Shown: positions 32,955 to 44,003, numbered from the stretch's first letter. The stretch is DNA of 64,000 nt from an uncultured Prevotellaceae bacterium (GCA_946406435.1 CAMJKP010000002.1:32476-96475); one strand, 5' to 3'. The notes: generated by a model from the sequence alone, not told the origin. Program-made: numbers and translations.

Positions 32955-34406
32955 CTATGCTTTCTTGAGAATCTCAAGCAGATGTCTCCAAACCATATCA
33001 ACGGTTGGGATGAGCAGACGCTCGTCAGGTGAGTGAACGCCACGAAGCGTTGGGCCCATGCTAACCATATCGAGGTTTGGATAACGCTCGGCAAAAAGAC
33101 CGCACTCAAGTCCTGCGTGTATTCCGAGAACCTTTGGCTCCTTACCGAAAAGCTCTTTGTAAGTATCGACAACAATCTTTGTCAGACGGCTGTTAGGATT
33201 CATCTTCCAAGCTGGATAACCCTCGCCAGTATCAACCTCGGCACCTGCCAACTGGAATACTGAACGAACAGTTGCGCACATATTATCCAAAGCCGACATC
33301 ACGTTTGAGCGCTGTGAAGTAGTCACGAGAACAGAACCGTCTTCCTGTGTCTTTACGCTCGCAAGGTTGCTTGAAGTCTCAACCAACCATTCAATAGCCT
33401 GATCCTGACACATAGACATGATTCCGTTATCTACACCTTGTAAAGCAAGGATAATCTTTCGACTGTCATCCTCTGCTATAAGAGGTTCTGTGTCAGTTGA
33501 TTCCATGTACATGTTAATGTTTTTCTCCGTAACGTGGAATTCCTCTTCAATATCAGAAACGAAGACGTTGAAATCGGCACGAACCTGCTCTTTTTGGGCA
33601 AAAGGAACAGCAATTGTCATCTCGCCGTCACGAGGAATGGCATTGTGAAGACCGCCAGCCTTGAGAGTGCCGAGACGAACCAATCCCTTCTCCATTTCCT
33701 GATAGATGAAACGAACAAGCAACTTAACTGCATTAGCGCGTTTCTTATTGATGTCATCGCCAGAATGACCGCCTGTTAGAGAGTTCACGCCAATCTTCAA
33801 GAAGAACATGCCATTCACATCTTTCTCGTATTTCGGACGGAAAATAGCTTGGGTACGCTTACCTCCTGCACATGAAACGAATATCTGTCCCTCGTCCTCA
33901 GAATCGAGGTTGATAAGCATAGAGCCTGTAATGAAACCTGCCTTCATGCCCTCAGCACCTGTCAATCCTGTCTCCTCGTCACGAGTAAAGACGCACTCGA
34001 TAGGACCATGCTCAATATCGTTAGAGTCGAGTAGGGCAAGCTCCATAGCGATACCGATGCCATCGTCAGCACCAAGGGTAGTGTCCTTTGCACGGAGCCA
34101 TTCTCCGTCAACGTATGTCTCTATAGGGTCGTTATTGAAATCGATAGTACATTCTGGCAGTTTCTCGCATACCATATCCATGTGGCTCTGGAGAATTATC
34201 GTCTCACGGTTATCATAGCCAGGAGTTGCATTTTTGCGGATAAGTACATTACCGGTTTCATCAACAATGGTCTCAAGACCACGGCTCTCGCCAAAATCTT
34301 TCAGAAACGCAATCATCTTCTCCTCGTGCTTTGAAGGACGTGGAATAGCGTTGATTTTAGCGAATTGCTCAAACACACATTCAGGATTTAATTTATTTTT
34401 ATTCAT
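32955..34406 (-). CDS. pepD: Aminoacyl-histidine dipeptidase (M20)
   Basis: A 483-residue zinc peptidase of the PepD (Xaa-His dipeptidase) type. Metal ligands lie in ILQSHMDMVCE (His), TLGADDGIGIAMELALL (Asp) and CVFTRDEETGLTGAEGM (the catalytic Glu and a ligand Glu). A lid domain starts around NSLTGGHSGDDINKKRANAVKLL. LECGLFAERYPNLDMVSMGPTLRGVHSPDE ends the catalytic domain. Length is that of the family. It would hydrolyse dipeptides in the cytoplasm. A TAACTTTG box near 34446 faces the other way and belongs to the ompH-like gene. Confidence 0.95.
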   Translation of the reverse strand: MNKNKLNPECVFEQFAKINAIPRPSKHEEKMIAFLKDFGESRGLETIVDETGNVLIRKNATPGYDNRETIILQSHMDMVCEKLPECTIDFNNDPIETYVDGEWLRAKDTTLGADDGIGIAMELALLDSNDIEHGPIECVFTRDEETGLTGAEGMKAGFITGSMLINLDSEDEGQIFVSCAGGKRTQAIFRPKYEKDVNGMFFLKIGVNSLTGGHSGDDINKKRANAVKLLVRFIYQEMEKGLVRLGTLKAGGLHNAIPRDGEMTIAVPFAQKEQVRADFNVFVSDIEEEFHVTEKNINMYMESTDTEPLIAEDDSRKIILALQGVDNGIMSMCQDQAIEWLVETSSNLASVKTQEDGSVLVTTSQRSNVMSALDNMCATVRSVFQLAGAEVDTGEGYPAWKMNPNSRLTKIVVDTYKELFGKEPKVLGIHAGLECGLFAERYPNLDMVSMGPTLRGVHSPDERLLIPTVDMVWRHLLEILKKA

Positions 34407-34445
34407 TATTAATAATAATTATGTATGATTTACGAATATTTTTAT

Positions 34446-34453
34446 TAACTTTG
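34446..34453 (+). promoter_or_regulatory. -7 box upstream of the Skp-like operon
   Basis: TAACTTTGCACCC on the plus strand, 163 bases before the Skp-like start, followed by a TGTACAATGTACCATGTACA repeat (34465-34484). Confidence 0.5.
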
Positions 34454-34616
34454 CACCCAAATCATGTACAATGTACCATGTACAAAGTACAATATCTACG
34501 CGAAGACAATCATTCGGATGGTTTTCAACATGCAAAAGTAATGAAATATTTCCGAAATACCGCGTTTTTCACCTAAAATTAATGCAATCAGATTAAAAAA
34601 CAGATATTAAGAACAA

Positions 34617-35234
34617 ATGAAAAAGATTTTCACATCGGCTATGGCTGTAGCAGCTCTCGCCGTATCATTCACATCATGCGATAAGTCAAATCAGCAGCCA
34701 GAGGCAGTAGCCTCTTCACAGACAGCTCCTGTAGAACTTAAAATCGGTTTTGTTGAGGTTGACTCTATCATGAGCCAGTACCAGTTCTGCAAGGACTATA
34801 CACTCATCCTCGAGAAGAAGAGTCAGAACATCCAGTCAACACTTCAGCAGAAGGGTGCTGCTCTTCAGAATGCAGCAGCTAATTTCCAGCAGAAGCTTCA
34901 GCAGAATGCTTATACAGAGCAGCAGGCTCGTCAGATCAATGCTGGTCTTCAGAAGCAGCAGGCAGACCTCGAAGGTCTTCAGCAGCGTCTTGGTGCTGAG
35001 TTCCAGAGCGAGACAGAGAAGTTCAACAAGGCTCTCCGCGACTCTATCCAGCATTTCCTCGCTGTATATAACAAGGACAAGAAGTACTCTCTCATTCTCA
35101 CTAAGCAGGGTGACAACATCCTCTATGGCGACAAGGCTCTTGATATCACCACTCAGGTGGTAGCAGGTCTTAACAAGGCTTACAAGAAGACTGACCTTTC
35201 AAAGTCATCTTCTAAGGACGAGAAGAAAAAGTAA
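34617..35234 (+). CDS. OmpH/Skp family protein
   Basis: A 205-residue exported chaperone-like protein. A lipoprotein-type signal (MAVAALAVSFTSC) is followed by VELKIGFVEVDSIMSQYQFCKDY and a long Gln-rich coiled coil (about residues 60-135), then DKKYSLILTKQGDNILYGDKALDITTQVVAGLNKAY, the standard OmpH pattern. Skp proteins hold outer membrane proteins in the periplasm. The stop overlaps the ATG of the oxidoreductase gene by one base, so the genes are in one operon. Confidence 0.92.
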   Translation: MKKIFTSAMAVAALAVSFTSCDKSNQQPEAVASSQTAPVELKIGFVEVDSIMSQYQFCKDYTLILEKKSQNIQSTLQQKGAALQNAAANFQQKLQQNAYTEQQARQINAGLQKQQADLEGLQQRLGAEFQSETEKFNKALRDSIQHFLAVYNKDKKYSLILTKQGDNILYGDKALDITTQVVAGLNKAYKKTDLSKSSSKDEKKK

Positions 35235-36217
35235 TGAAACAGATAAACTGGGGCTTCATCGGTTGCGGTGAGGTGACAGAGATAAAAAGTGGCCCGGCAT
35301 TCAACGAAGTGCCGGGCTCACGTGTAGTAGCGGTGATGAGCCGTAATGCGCAGAAGGCACGCTCTTATGCGGAGCGTCACGACATTGCCAAGTGGTACAC
35401 AGATGCCCAGGCACTTGTTGATGATCCTAACGTGAATGCCGTCTATATCGCAACGCCACCATCATCCCACGCTACCTATGCCATTATGGCCATGCGCGCG
35501 GGCAAGCCTGTCTATGTGGAGAAACCGCTTGCGGCTTCCTATGATGATTGTGCCCGTGTGAATCATGTGAGCCAGGTGACTGGTGTCCCTTGTTTCGTGG
35601 CATACTACCGCCGATACCTTCCTTACTTCCTTGAGGTGAAGAATATGGTGGAGTCGGGTAGGATAGGAGAGGTCATCAACGTGCAGATACGTTTTTCCGT
35701 TCCGCCACGTGAGCTTGACTACGATTCAAAGGAAACACGCCCATGGCGATTGCAGCCGGATATTGCCGGTGGTGGCTATTTCTATGATCTCGCACCTCAT
35801 CAGTTGGATATGCTTCAGTATATGTTCGGTGTCATTACTCATGCGGAAGGATATTCTGCCAATAGAGGAAAACTATATACGGCAGAGGATACGGTAAGTG
35901 CCTGCTTCCGTTTTGAGAGTGGACTTCCAGGTAGCGGTTCGTGGTGCTTTGTAGGACACGAATCTGCAAGAGAAGACCGAATAGAGGTAATCGGCGATAA
36001 GGGTATGGTTTCGTTCTCCGTATTCGACTATCAGCCGATAGAACTTATCACTTCAAGTGGTAATCAGAAGATAACAGTTCCCAATCCTAAATGCGTGCAA
36101 TTGCCTCTTATCCAGAATGTGGTAGAGACATTGCAGGGTACTGCCCATTGCAAGTGCACAAGCGTATCTGCAACGCCAACAAACTGGGTAATGGATAGGA
36201 TTCTTGGGAAGTTCTAA
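35234..36217 (+). CDS. Gfo/Idh/MocA family oxidoreductase
   Basis: A 327-residue NAD(P)-dependent oxidoreductase. The Rossmann start is WGFIGCGEVTEIKSGPAF, the conserved EKP motif is in GKPVYVEKPLAASYDDC, and the C-terminal domain has GGGYFYDLAPHQLDMLQYMFG with the typical Asp and His. The substrate is probably a sugar or sugar derivative; the sequence does not tell which. It overlaps the Skp-like gene by one base and is followed 20 bases later by a DUF4421 gene. Confidence 0.92.
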   Translation: MKQINWGFIGCGEVTEIKSGPAFNEVPGSRVVAVMSRNAQKARSYAERHDIAKWYTDAQALVDDPNVNAVYIATPPSSHATYAIMAMRAGKPVYVEKPLAASYDDCARVNHVSQVTGVPCFVAYYRRYLPYFLEVKNMVESGRIGEVINVQIRFSVPPRELDYDSKETRPWRLQPDIAGGGYFYDLAPHQLDMLQYMFGVITHAEGYSANRGKLYTAEDTVSACFRFESGLPGSGSWCFVGHESAREDRIEVIGDKGMVSFSVFDYQPIELITSSGNQKITVPNPKCVQLPLIQNVVETLQGTAHCKCTSVSATPTNWVMDRILGKF

Positions 36218-36237
36218 AAAGAGATTGTGTTTATATA

Positions 36238-37395
36238 ATGAAGAGACGCAGGTTTGCTATATATATATTAATGTGTATGACACTTGGTGTTTATGCACAG
36301 ACAGACAGCGTTTCCGTATATGACACCACAGAGCCCGATGAAATCGTGTCAGATGCACCGGCATCAGATGCCTTACAGTCAACAGAGAAGAAAGGGTGCT
36401 GGTTTGGCAGGGCTTGCAAGAATGTCGTCGGTTTCTTTACATCAGAGCCGGACACAATGTATATCGAGCCACAGCGCTATAACTTTACGGCCATGGTTCA
36501 GACAACCCTTACCGATGACTATTTCACGTTAGAAGGTGAGAATGAAAATGTGGTTTCGTTTGCCCCTTCCAGAAGACTGAAACTGGGACCTTTCTTTGGT
36601 TGGAGATGGCTCTTCTTTGGATATGGATTCAATGTGAATACGATTCAGTTGAGTTCTAAGCATATTGACGTTAATACAACGTTATATACGCCTGCAATAG
36701 CCATTGACCTTGTTTACCGAAAGCTCGGCGACGGATATACGCTACGCTCAATGCATAATGGCGAGCATGATGCCACCGATATGCTGAAAGGCATGGAGAT
36801 TGACGGACTTGATATCAACGTCAGGTCGGTAAATGCGTATTATGTCGTGAACAAGCGAAAATACTCGCATCAGGCAGCCTTTAACCAAACCAACCGACAG
36901 CTTCAGAATGCTGGCTCCTGGATATTCGGTACTGGCTACAACCGATGCAGCGTGTCGATGGATTGGGAGGCTTTCAAGAAGCAGGTGAAGAAGAAAACCA
37001 AAGGCGATGAGCGATATATGATCAATGACTCCAATTTGGTGTTCAATGAGATGATCTATCGTAGCGTCCCTCTCTCCTTTGGATACGGATACAACTGGGT
37101 GTTTGCTAAGAACTGGCTCTTTGGAGCTCAGATGTTAGGTTCTTTATCTTATATGTGGTCACACGGAGATAATTATAGTCCGTCGCTTGAGCGTATGGTT
37201 AAGGATTTCAAGATCAGCAACTTCACCTTTGATGGTACAATCCGTCTCGGACTTGTATGGAACAATTCCAAGTGGTTTGCTGGAGCAAGTGCCATTTACC
37301 ACACCTACCACTATCATCAGGACAAGCTTCGTGCGGATAACATATTCGGACAGCTTAATGTCTATGTGGGATATAACTTCTGGAGAAAAAAATAA
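36238..37395 (+). CDS. DUF4421 family outer-membrane-type protein
   Basis: A 385-residue exported protein with a signal peptide ending VYAQ, an acidic linker, and a long series of amphipathic beta strands (RLKLGPFFGWRWLFFGYGFNV, VPLSFGYGYNWVFAKNWLFGAQMLGSLSYMW, TIRLGLVWNNSKWFAGASAIYHTYHYH). It ends in NVYVGYNFWRKK, an outer-membrane barrel-like end. This is the DUF4421 family of Bacteroidetes, probably a barrel of unknown role. It lies in the operon between the oxidoreductase and the DUF1460 gene. Confidence 0.88.
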   Translation: MKRRRFAIYILMCMTLGVYAQTDSVSVYDTTEPDEIVSDAPASDALQSTEKKGCWFGRACKNVVGFFTSEPDTMYIEPQRYNFTAMVQTTLTDDYFTLEGENENVVSFAPSRRLKLGPFFGWRWLFFGYGFNVNTIQLSSKHIDVNTTLYTPAIAIDLVYRKLGDGYTLRSMHNGEHDATDMLKGMEIDGLDINVRSVNAYYVVNKRKYSHQAAFNQTNRQLQNAGSWIFGTGYNRCSVSMDWEAFKKQVKKKTKGDERYMINDSNLVFNEMIYRSVPLSFGYGYNWVFAKNWLFGAQMLGSLSYMWSHGDNYSPSLERMVKDFKISNFTFDGTIRLGLVWNNSKWFAGASAIYHTYHYHQDKLRADNIFGQLNVYVGYNFWRKK

Positions 37396-37419
37396 ATACT
37401 ATTCAAAATAACGCGAATT

Positions 37420-38283
37420 ATGAAGATAAGAACGATTGTTATTCTGCTGTTCTGTATGATGTTCTCAATGGGAGCATCTGCCTATCAGCCAAAGAAGGAT
37501 ATGGAGCGCATTGAGCGATTGCTTACTGATGCGACTAAACTGCCTAAGGATTCCAACCTTATGCTTCATTTCGGAAAACAGTTCCTTGGTGTTCCCTATG
37601 TTGGCCACACTCTTGACCGTAATATAGATGAGGAGAAACTTGTGGTTAACACCCGTGAACTTGATTGTACTACATTCGTAGAGAACGTGCTTGCGCTCAC
37701 GCTTTGTGCACAGCGTGGCGAGACGAAGTTCACCGATTTTGAAAACCAGCTCCAGCAAATCCGCTATCGTAATGGTAAGGTGGAATACACACGTCGTCTT
37801 CATTATTTCACTTATTGGATAGAGGATAATGTCCGTATGGGATATGTAACCAAAGTTGAGAGCCAGTATATGCCTTTCACAGCTGTTCAGCACGTTAAGG
37901 TTGACTATATGTCAAAGCATGTAAAGGACTATGCCATGCTTGCTGCTCATCCAGAATGGCTGGAGGGTATAAAAGAGATGGAGGGTTATATCACAGGAAG
38001 TTTCTACCGCTATATTCCGAAGAAGGGGCTTAATAACTCAGGTATCCTCCGTCAGACAATCAAGAACGGCGACATCATTGCCATCCTCACCAAGAAGAAG
38101 GGACTTGACACTTCACATATCGGTATTGCCGTATGGGAAAAAGACGGTCTTCACCTCATGAATGCATCGTCAATTCATAAAAAAGTGGTAATTGAGCCTA
38201 TGGTTTTACAGAAATATATGGAAAAACACCCGTCTCAGATTGGAATTAGGCTCTGTAGAGTTGTGGATTTGAAAAAAAATTAG
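37420..38283 (+). CDS. DUF1460 family protein (NlpC/P60-like amidase)
   Basis: A 287-residue exported protein. A signal peptide ends ASAY, and the catalytic Cys lies in NTRELDCTTFVENVLALTLC. A later His lies in GLDTSHIGIAVWEKDGLHLMNASS, giving the Cys/His arrangement of the DUF1460 family, which has an NlpC/P60-like fold and is linked to peptidoglycan amidase activity. It is the last gene of the operon that starts with the Skp-like gene. Its 3' end contains the promoter of the next gene. Confidence 0.88.
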   Translation: MKIRTIVILLFCMMFSMGASAYQPKKDMERIERLLTDATKLPKDSNLMLHFGKQFLGVPYVGHTLDRNIDEEKLVVNTRELDCTTFVENVLALTLCAQRGETKFTDFENQLQQIRYRNGKVEYTRRLHYFTYWIEDNVRMGYVTKVESQYMPFTAVQHVKVDYMSKHVKDYAMLAAHPEWLEGIKEMEGYITGSFYRYIPKKGLNNSGILRQTIKNGDIIAILTKKKGLDTSHIGIAVWEKDGLHLMNASSIHKKVVIEPMVLQKYMEKHPSQIGIRLCRVVDLKKN

Positions 38284-38291
38284 TAACTTTG
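38261..38291 (+). promoter_or_regulatory. Promoter of the ABC-F gene
   Basis: TTG at 38261-38263 and TAACTTTG at 38284-38291 are 20 bases apart. The -33 part lies inside the DUF1460 coding region and the start codon is 51 bases downstream. Confidence 0.78.
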
Positions 38292-38333
38292 CAGCCGAAT
38301 TCAGGAAAATGTACTTCATAGTACTTCGTATAA

Positions 38334-39959
<1,626 letters not shown>

Positions 39960-39971
39960 ACCTCTCACAAG

Positions 39972-39997
39972 AATCCCCCTCCATGGGGGATTTTTTT
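39972..39997 (+). terminator. Terminator of the ABC-F gene
   Basis: Stem AATCCCCC / GGGGGATT with a short loop and a run of seven T, 12 bases after the stop. Confidence 0.9.
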
Positions 39998-40016
39998 ATT
40001 GGTATAATTTACGATT

Positions 40017-40150
40017 AGTTCGCACCTTTGGTGCTATAACTGACAATAATTACCAATCTACGCAATCTTTTTCCATAAATATTCATTTCTTATTGGTTAA
40101 AGATTGCGTAGATTGGTAATTATTGTCAGTTAAAAGCAACTTGTTGCTAG
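40017..40150. repeat. MITE-like palindromic element, copy 1
   Basis: Perfect 31-bp inverted arms at 40038-40068 and 40101-40131 (starting AACTGACAATAATTACC) surround a 32-base core with CCATAAATATTCATTTC. Outside each arm is a different small hairpin: GCACC-TTT-GGTGC on the left (40022-40034) and AGCAACTTGTTGCT on the right. Copy 2 at 43707-43833 is the same element in reverse orientation. Neither has an open frame. Confidence 0.88.
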
Positions 40151-40207
40151 TCTTTATTTTTTCGCTAAGACTCACCAAGCAAAAGCATGTTATCGAATTG
40201 ATGTTGA

Positions 40208-41149
40208 TTAGCAATCGATGATAATATCTTTTACCGGAACTTTCTCCCATGCGAAGATTTTGAGCAATTCTTCCGGATTCATCGGTTCGGGACGATCTGT
40301 CTGTCCTGCATAATATGCGATTTTACCGATTATCTGCTCGGGTGTGTGTTGTGAGCGTAAAATGCCCATATCCAAGCTTTTATCGCGTTTGCTTAATCTT
40401 TGTCTTTCATTATTGCAAAGCAATGGGAAATGGATGAAATCAGGTGTCCGTAGCGAAAGCATATCGTAGAGATATATCTGCTGCGATGCAGACAAGAGCA
40501 AATCCCTGCCTCTTACCACTTCCGTTATACCCATTAGGGCGTCATCTACCACAACGGCAAGCTGATAAGCCCATGCGCCATCTTTTCTGCGAAGCACGAA
40601 ATCCCCACAATGGGTGGCAAGATTCACGCTCTGTGCCCCGTAATGCCCGTCGGTGAAGGATATTTGCTTGTCGGGAACATAGAGCCTTGTAGCGGCTTGT
40701 TTGCCTGAATGGGGATATTCTGATGTAGTATGATTCGGCATTCCCAAAGGACGGCAAGTGCCTTTGTAAACAATTCTTCCGTCAGATTCATGAGGCGCCT
40801 GAGTTGCCATTATATCGGCACGTGTACAGGTGCAAGGGTAGGTGAGTCCTGTCTTGTTCAACCTGTTAAGGTATTCCTCATATATCTCAGAGCGCTGACT
40901 TTGAAGATAAGTACCGCAGTTGCCTCTGTTCTCCGTACCGCCTTCATCCCAGTCAAGCCCAAGCCATCGAAGGTCATCTTCCAGTTGCAGGGCATATTCA
41001 AGCTTGCATCTTTGAGGGTCAAGGTCTTCAATCCTTAGTACCCACGAGCCGCCCTTTTTCTTGACTGATAGCCAAGAAAGCAAGGCAGCATACACATTAC
41101 CCAAGTGCATGCGGCCAGATGGAGATGGAGCAAAGCGACCTTTTGTCAT
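40208..41149 (-). CDS. gluQ: Glutamyl-Q tRNA(Asp) synthetase
   Basis: A 313-residue paralogue of glutamyl-tRNA synthetase without anticodon-binding domain. In E. coli such enzymes attach glutamate to the queuosine base of tRNA-Asp. The HIGH-like motif is SPSGRMHLGN, the KMSKS-like motif is RLSKRDKS, and zinc ligands are in YPCTCTRAD and YKGTCR. Length fits the GluQRS class and excludes a full GltX. It is bracketed with pyrK, pyrD and a flavin reductase by two inverted palindromic elements. QueH, needed for the substrate, is at 619. Confidence 0.93.
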   Translation of the reverse strand: MTKGRFAPSPSGRMHLGNVYAALLSWLSVKKKGGSWVLRIEDLDPQRCKLEYALQLEDDLRWLGLDWDEGGTENRGNCGTYLQSQRSEIYEEYLNRLNKTGLTYPCTCTRADIMATQAPHESDGRIVYKGTCRPLGMPNHTTSEYPHSGKQAATRLYVPDKQISFTDGHYGAQSVNLATHCGDFVLRRKDGAWAYQLAVVVDDALMGITEVVRGRDLLLSASQQIYLYDMLSLRTPDFIHFPLLCNNERQRLSKRDKSLDMGILRSQHTPEQIIGKIAYYAGQTDRPEPMNPEELLKIFAWEKVPVKDIIIDC

Positions 41150-41275
41150 TTTTCATTTATTATTTTCTCGTGCAAAGATACGAAAAAACAGGCAGAAAAT
41201 CCCGATAAAACCGAGAAAAAGGGTAGTTTCCACCTATTTATATATGATTTTTTCGTTACTTTGAGGATATTTGTT

Positions 41276-41283
41276 TAACTTTG
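41276..41283 (+). promoter_or_regulatory. -7 box of the pyrK-pyrD operon
   Basis: TAACTTTG, 32 bases before the pyrK ATG. The -33 TTG is not at ideal distance (TTCG lies there). Confidence 0.55.
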
Positions 41284-41315
41284 CAGTCAAATAATTATTG
41301 TACAACAACATTAAA

Positions 41316-42092
41316 ATGAAGAAATACTGTTTAGACCTTACGGTGAAATCGGTAGAACACATCAATGAAAAGTATGTTCTTCTGAAACTTACTGATGAGA
41401 ATCCACTCCCTGAGATGATTCCAGGACAATTCGTAGAAATTCAGGTTGACGGCTCAAAGACAACCTTCTTACGTCGTCCTATTTCTATCAATGACGTTGA
41501 CCGTGAGGACAATACCCTGCACTTGCTTATCGCTTGTATCGGTGACGGCACACGTCAGCTCGGCACTCTCGCTGTCGGTGCAAAGGTGAATATCGTACTG
41601 CCTTTGGGCAATGGCTTCACAATGCCTGCATCCCCAGAGAAGAAACATCTTCTTGTTGGTGGCGGCGTAGGTGTGGCTCCTCTTCTGTATCTTGGTCGTA
41701 AGATTAAGGAAATGGGCGGTGAGCCTGTTTTCCTGCTTGGTGCACGTAGCAAGAAAGACTTGCTTATGCTCGATGAATACAGGAAAATCGGACGTGTGTT
41801 TATCACTACGGAAGATGGCTCAGAGGGCGAGAAAGGTTTTGTAACCAATCATTCTGTTCTTTCAAACGAGACTTTCGACATGATAAGCACTTGCGGTCCT
41901 AAGCCTATGATGATGGCTGTGGCACGCTATGCTTCAAATGCAGGAGTAGAGTGCGAGGTTAGTCTTGAGAACAAGATGGCGTGTGGCGTTGGTGCTTGTC
42001 TCTGCTGCGTGGAAGACACTATCGACGGTCATGTATGTGTATGTAAGGAAGGTCCAGTAATTAACATAAAGAAACTGAAATGGCAGATTTAA
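41316..42092 (+). CDS. pyrK: Dihydroorotate dehydrogenase B, electron transfer subunit
   Basis: A 258-residue FAD and [2Fe-2S] protein that passes electrons from PyrD to NAD. FAD binding is seen in [13 protein letters not shown] and [24 protein letters not shown]. The cluster cysteines are in [15 protein letters not shown] and [10 protein letters not shown]. The ATG at 41316 gives the usual start ([14 protein letters not shown]). A TTG 18 bases upstream is in frame but less likely. It overlaps pyrD by 13 bases, so the two subunits are translated together. Confidence 0.95.
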   Translation: MKKYCLDLTVKSVEHINEKYVLLKLTDENPLPEMIPGQFVEIQVDGSKTTFLRRPISINDVDREDNTLHLLIACIGDGTRQLGTLAVGAKVNIVLPLGNGFTMPASPEKKHLLVGGGVGVAPLLYLGRKIKEMGGEPVFLLGARSKKDLLMLDEYRKIGRVFITTEDGSEGEKGFVTNHSVLSNETFDMISTCGPKPMMMAVARYASNAGVECEVSLENKMACGVGACLCCVEDTIDGHVCVCKEGPVINIKKLKWQI

Positions 42093-42985
42093 AAGTAAAT
42101 ATCGGTAATCTCAGGATGAAGAATCCTGTGATGACAGCATCGGGAACATTCGGCTATGGCATTGAGTTTCAGGATTTCGTTTCTCTCGATGAAATCGGCG
42201 GTATCATTGTCAAGGGTACTACTCTTCAGGCTCGTGAGGGCAATCCATATCCCCGTATGGCTGAAACTGCACAGGGAATGCTTAACTGCGTTGGACTTCA
42301 GAACAAGGGCGTAAGTTATTTCTGCAACAATATCTATCCGCAGATCAAGGATATTGACACTAACATGATTGTAAATGTTAGCGGTAATTCTCCCGAGAAC
42401 TATGCAGAATGTGCTGCCCGCATTGATGCTTTGGATAAGATTCCTGCCATTGAACTCAACATCTCATGTCCTAATGTTAAGACCGGTGGAATGGCGTTTG
42501 GCGTGACTGCTCAGGGAGCTGCAAGCGTTGTGCGTGAAGTTCGTAAGGCATACAACAAGACTCTCATCGTGAAATTGTCACCTAACGTTACGGATATCAC
42601 GGAGATAGCTCGCGCGGTTGAAGCGGAAGGTGCAGATGCAGTATCTCTCATAAATACTCTGATGGGAACAAGTATTGACATCGAGAAACGTTGTTTCAAC
42701 CTCTCTATCGGTACTGGTGGCTTGAGCGGTCCAGCTGTTAAGCCTGTGGCTCTTCGCATGGTTTATCAGGTAGCAAAGTCGGTTCATATCCCAGTTATCG
42801 GTCTTGGAGGTATCTCTACTGCAACCGATGCTATCGAGTTCCTCATGGCTGGTGCTACTGCCATAGAGATAGGAACTGCCAACTTCCTTGATCCTGCTGT
42901 TACCAAGAAGGTGAAGGACGGTATTGACCAGTGGCTTGATTCCCACGGTTGCAAGTCCGTACAGGAAATCATCGGAGTGCTATAA
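42080..42985 (+). CDS. pyrD: Dihydroorotate dehydrogenase B, catalytic subunit
   Basis: A 301-residue class 1B enzyme oxidising dihydroorotate to orotate in pyrimidine synthesis. Seen are [41 protein letters not shown] with the class 1B active-site Cys, KLSPNVTDI, and the FMN-phosphate region [31 protein letters not shown]. Length is standard. It overlaps pyrK by 13 bases. Confidence 0.97.
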   Translation: MADLKVNIGNLRMKNPVMTASGTFGYGIEFQDFVSLDEIGGIIVKGTTLQAREGNPYPRMAETAQGMLNCVGLQNKGVSYFCNNIYPQIKDIDTNMIVNVSGNSPENYAECAARIDALDKIPAIELNISCPNVKTGGMAFGVTAQGAASVVREVRKAYNKTLIVKLSPNVTDITEIARAVEAEGADAVSLINTLMGTSIDIEKRCFNLSIGTGGLSGPAVKPVALRMVYQVAKSVHIPVIGLGGISTATDAIEFLMAGATAIEIGTANFLDPAVTKKVKDGIDQWLDSHGCKSVQEIIGVL

Positions 42986-43019
42986 TCTGCAAGCTTAGAA
43001 ACTTCCCAGTGCCATCGTC

Positions 43020-43095
43020 ATACTCTCGTTGTTTCTCCGCTAATCCTCTGCAATAATAGCGGAGCCACAACGGAGGTAGAACGGAGGCACATCTC
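43020..43095. repeat. Degenerate CCGCT/AGCGG repeat array
   Basis: Units CTCCGCTAATC and CTCTGC face GCGGAGCCACAA, CGGAGGTAGAA and CGGAGGC. It is a degenerate, partly inverted form of the 11-bp array, between pyrD and the flavin reductase gene. Confidence 0.5.
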
Positions 43096-43120
43096 CTAAA
43101 CTACTTAACCCAATTCAATT

Positions 43121-43684
43121 ATGAAAAATCTTGGATCAAAGCCGTGGATTCTTCCACAACCAGTACTGATTATCGGTACTTATGACAAGGATGGTAAGCC
43201 TAACGCTATGAATGCTGCGTGGGGTGGACAATGGGATATGCATGAAATCATCATCTCATTGGGTTCTCATGCCACAACTGATAATCTCAAGGACAATACA
43301 GACCTCACCGTTTCCTTTGCTACTGTTGATACGATGGTTGCCTCTGACTATGTTGGCATCGTGAGTGGCAGAAATGTAGCCGATAAGATGGAAAAGACTG
43401 GCTGGACAATAGAGAAAGCTCCTAATGTGAATGCTCCTGTGTTCAAGGATTTCCCAATGACATTGGAGTGTCGTGTCAAGCAGAAGATTGACGAATCTGA
43501 AACCGGCTATTACCTTGTAGCTGAGATTGTGAACATCCTTTGTGATGAGAAATACCTTGCTGCTGACGGCAATCCAGATGTGGAGAGGATGGGACTTATA
43601 ACCTACAATCCTGTGCATCACACCTACATTCAGTTGGGCAAGACCGTTGGTAAGGCATTCTCTGACGGTAAGAAGATAAAGTAA
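43121..43684 (+). CDS. Flavin reductase family protein (flavoredoxin-like)
   Basis: A 187-residue FMN-binding split-barrel protein. Typical stretches are PQPVLIIGTYDKDGKPNAMNAAWGGQWD, ATTDNLKDNTDLTVSF and GIVSGRNVADKMEKTGW, then ECRVKQKIDESETGYYLVAEIVNI. It would bind FMN and act as a flavin reductase or flavoredoxin; the electron partner is unknown. It follows pyrD on the same strand after a repeat-bearing gap of 135 bases. Confidence 0.9.
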   Translation: MKNLGSKPWILPQPVLIIGTYDKDGKPNAMNAAWGGQWDMHEIIISLGSHATTDNLKDNTDLTVSFATVDTMVASDYVGIVSGRNVADKMEKTGWTIEKAPNVNAPVFKDFPMTLECRVKQKIDESETGYYLVAEIVNILCDEKYLAADGNPDVERMGLITYNPVHHTYIQLGKTVGKAFSDGKKIK

Positions 43685-43706
43685 CGTCAATTAATTGATG
43701 GAGATT

Positions 43707-43833
43707 AGCAGCAAGCTGCTTTTAACTGACAATAATTACCAATCTTACCAATCTTAAACCAATAAGAAATGAATATTTATGGAAAAAGATTGCGTAGATT
43801 GGTATTTATTGTCAGTTCAAGCACCAAAGGTGC
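43707..43833. repeat. MITE-like palindromic element, copy 2 (reverse orientation)
   Basis: Arms at 43724-43754 and 43787-43817 with a core that is the reverse complement of copy 1, apart from one base. The outer hairpins are swapped: AGCAGCAAGCTGCT on the left and GCACC-AAA-GGTGC on the right. The left arm has a few mismatches (TTACC in place of TACGC). Confidence 0.88.
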
Positions 43834-43880
43834 GATTCGTTATTAGTGAATATATCCTATGCTTGGGAGTTCTATGCCTT

Positions 43881-44003
43881 TTACCATTTCCATATAGAAC
43901 CACACTCAAGACATCTACAAGTTCCATCGCAAAGCTCTTGTATATCCTCGCTACCGCAATAAGGGCAAAGACCTGATTCGTTTTCGTATTCGTTTGGTTT
44001 CAT
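43881..44003 (-). CDS. 40-residue zinc-ribbon microprotein
   Basis: A short minus-strand frame encodes a 40-residue protein with two CxxC-type knuckles: LCPYCGSEDIQEL and CRCLECGSIWKW. This is a complete minimal zinc ribbon. The spacing CPYCG-x17-CLECG and the final WKW are typical of zinc-ribbon domains, and the frame starts with ATG and stops cleanly. Such small ribbons may be adaptors or regulators; the partner is unknown. It lies between the palindromic element and the GYDEG-repeat lipoprotein, in a group of small odd genes next to the tRNA-Arg pair. Confidence 0.65.
   Translation of the reverse strand: MKPNEYENESGLCPYCGSEDIQELCDGTCRCLECGSIWKW

Noticed and set aside
41316..42985. Linking the Nfn-like fusion at 56257 to pyrimidine synthesis
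   Set aside because: Its N-terminal part resembles PyrK, but a true pyrK-pyrD pair is present and the fusion carries a GltD-like half, so it is a different enzyme.
43779..43976. 65-codon plus-strand frame after the flavin reductase
   Set aside because: It starts within the palindromic element and is the opposite strand of the zinc-ribbon microprotein, which has the better motif.
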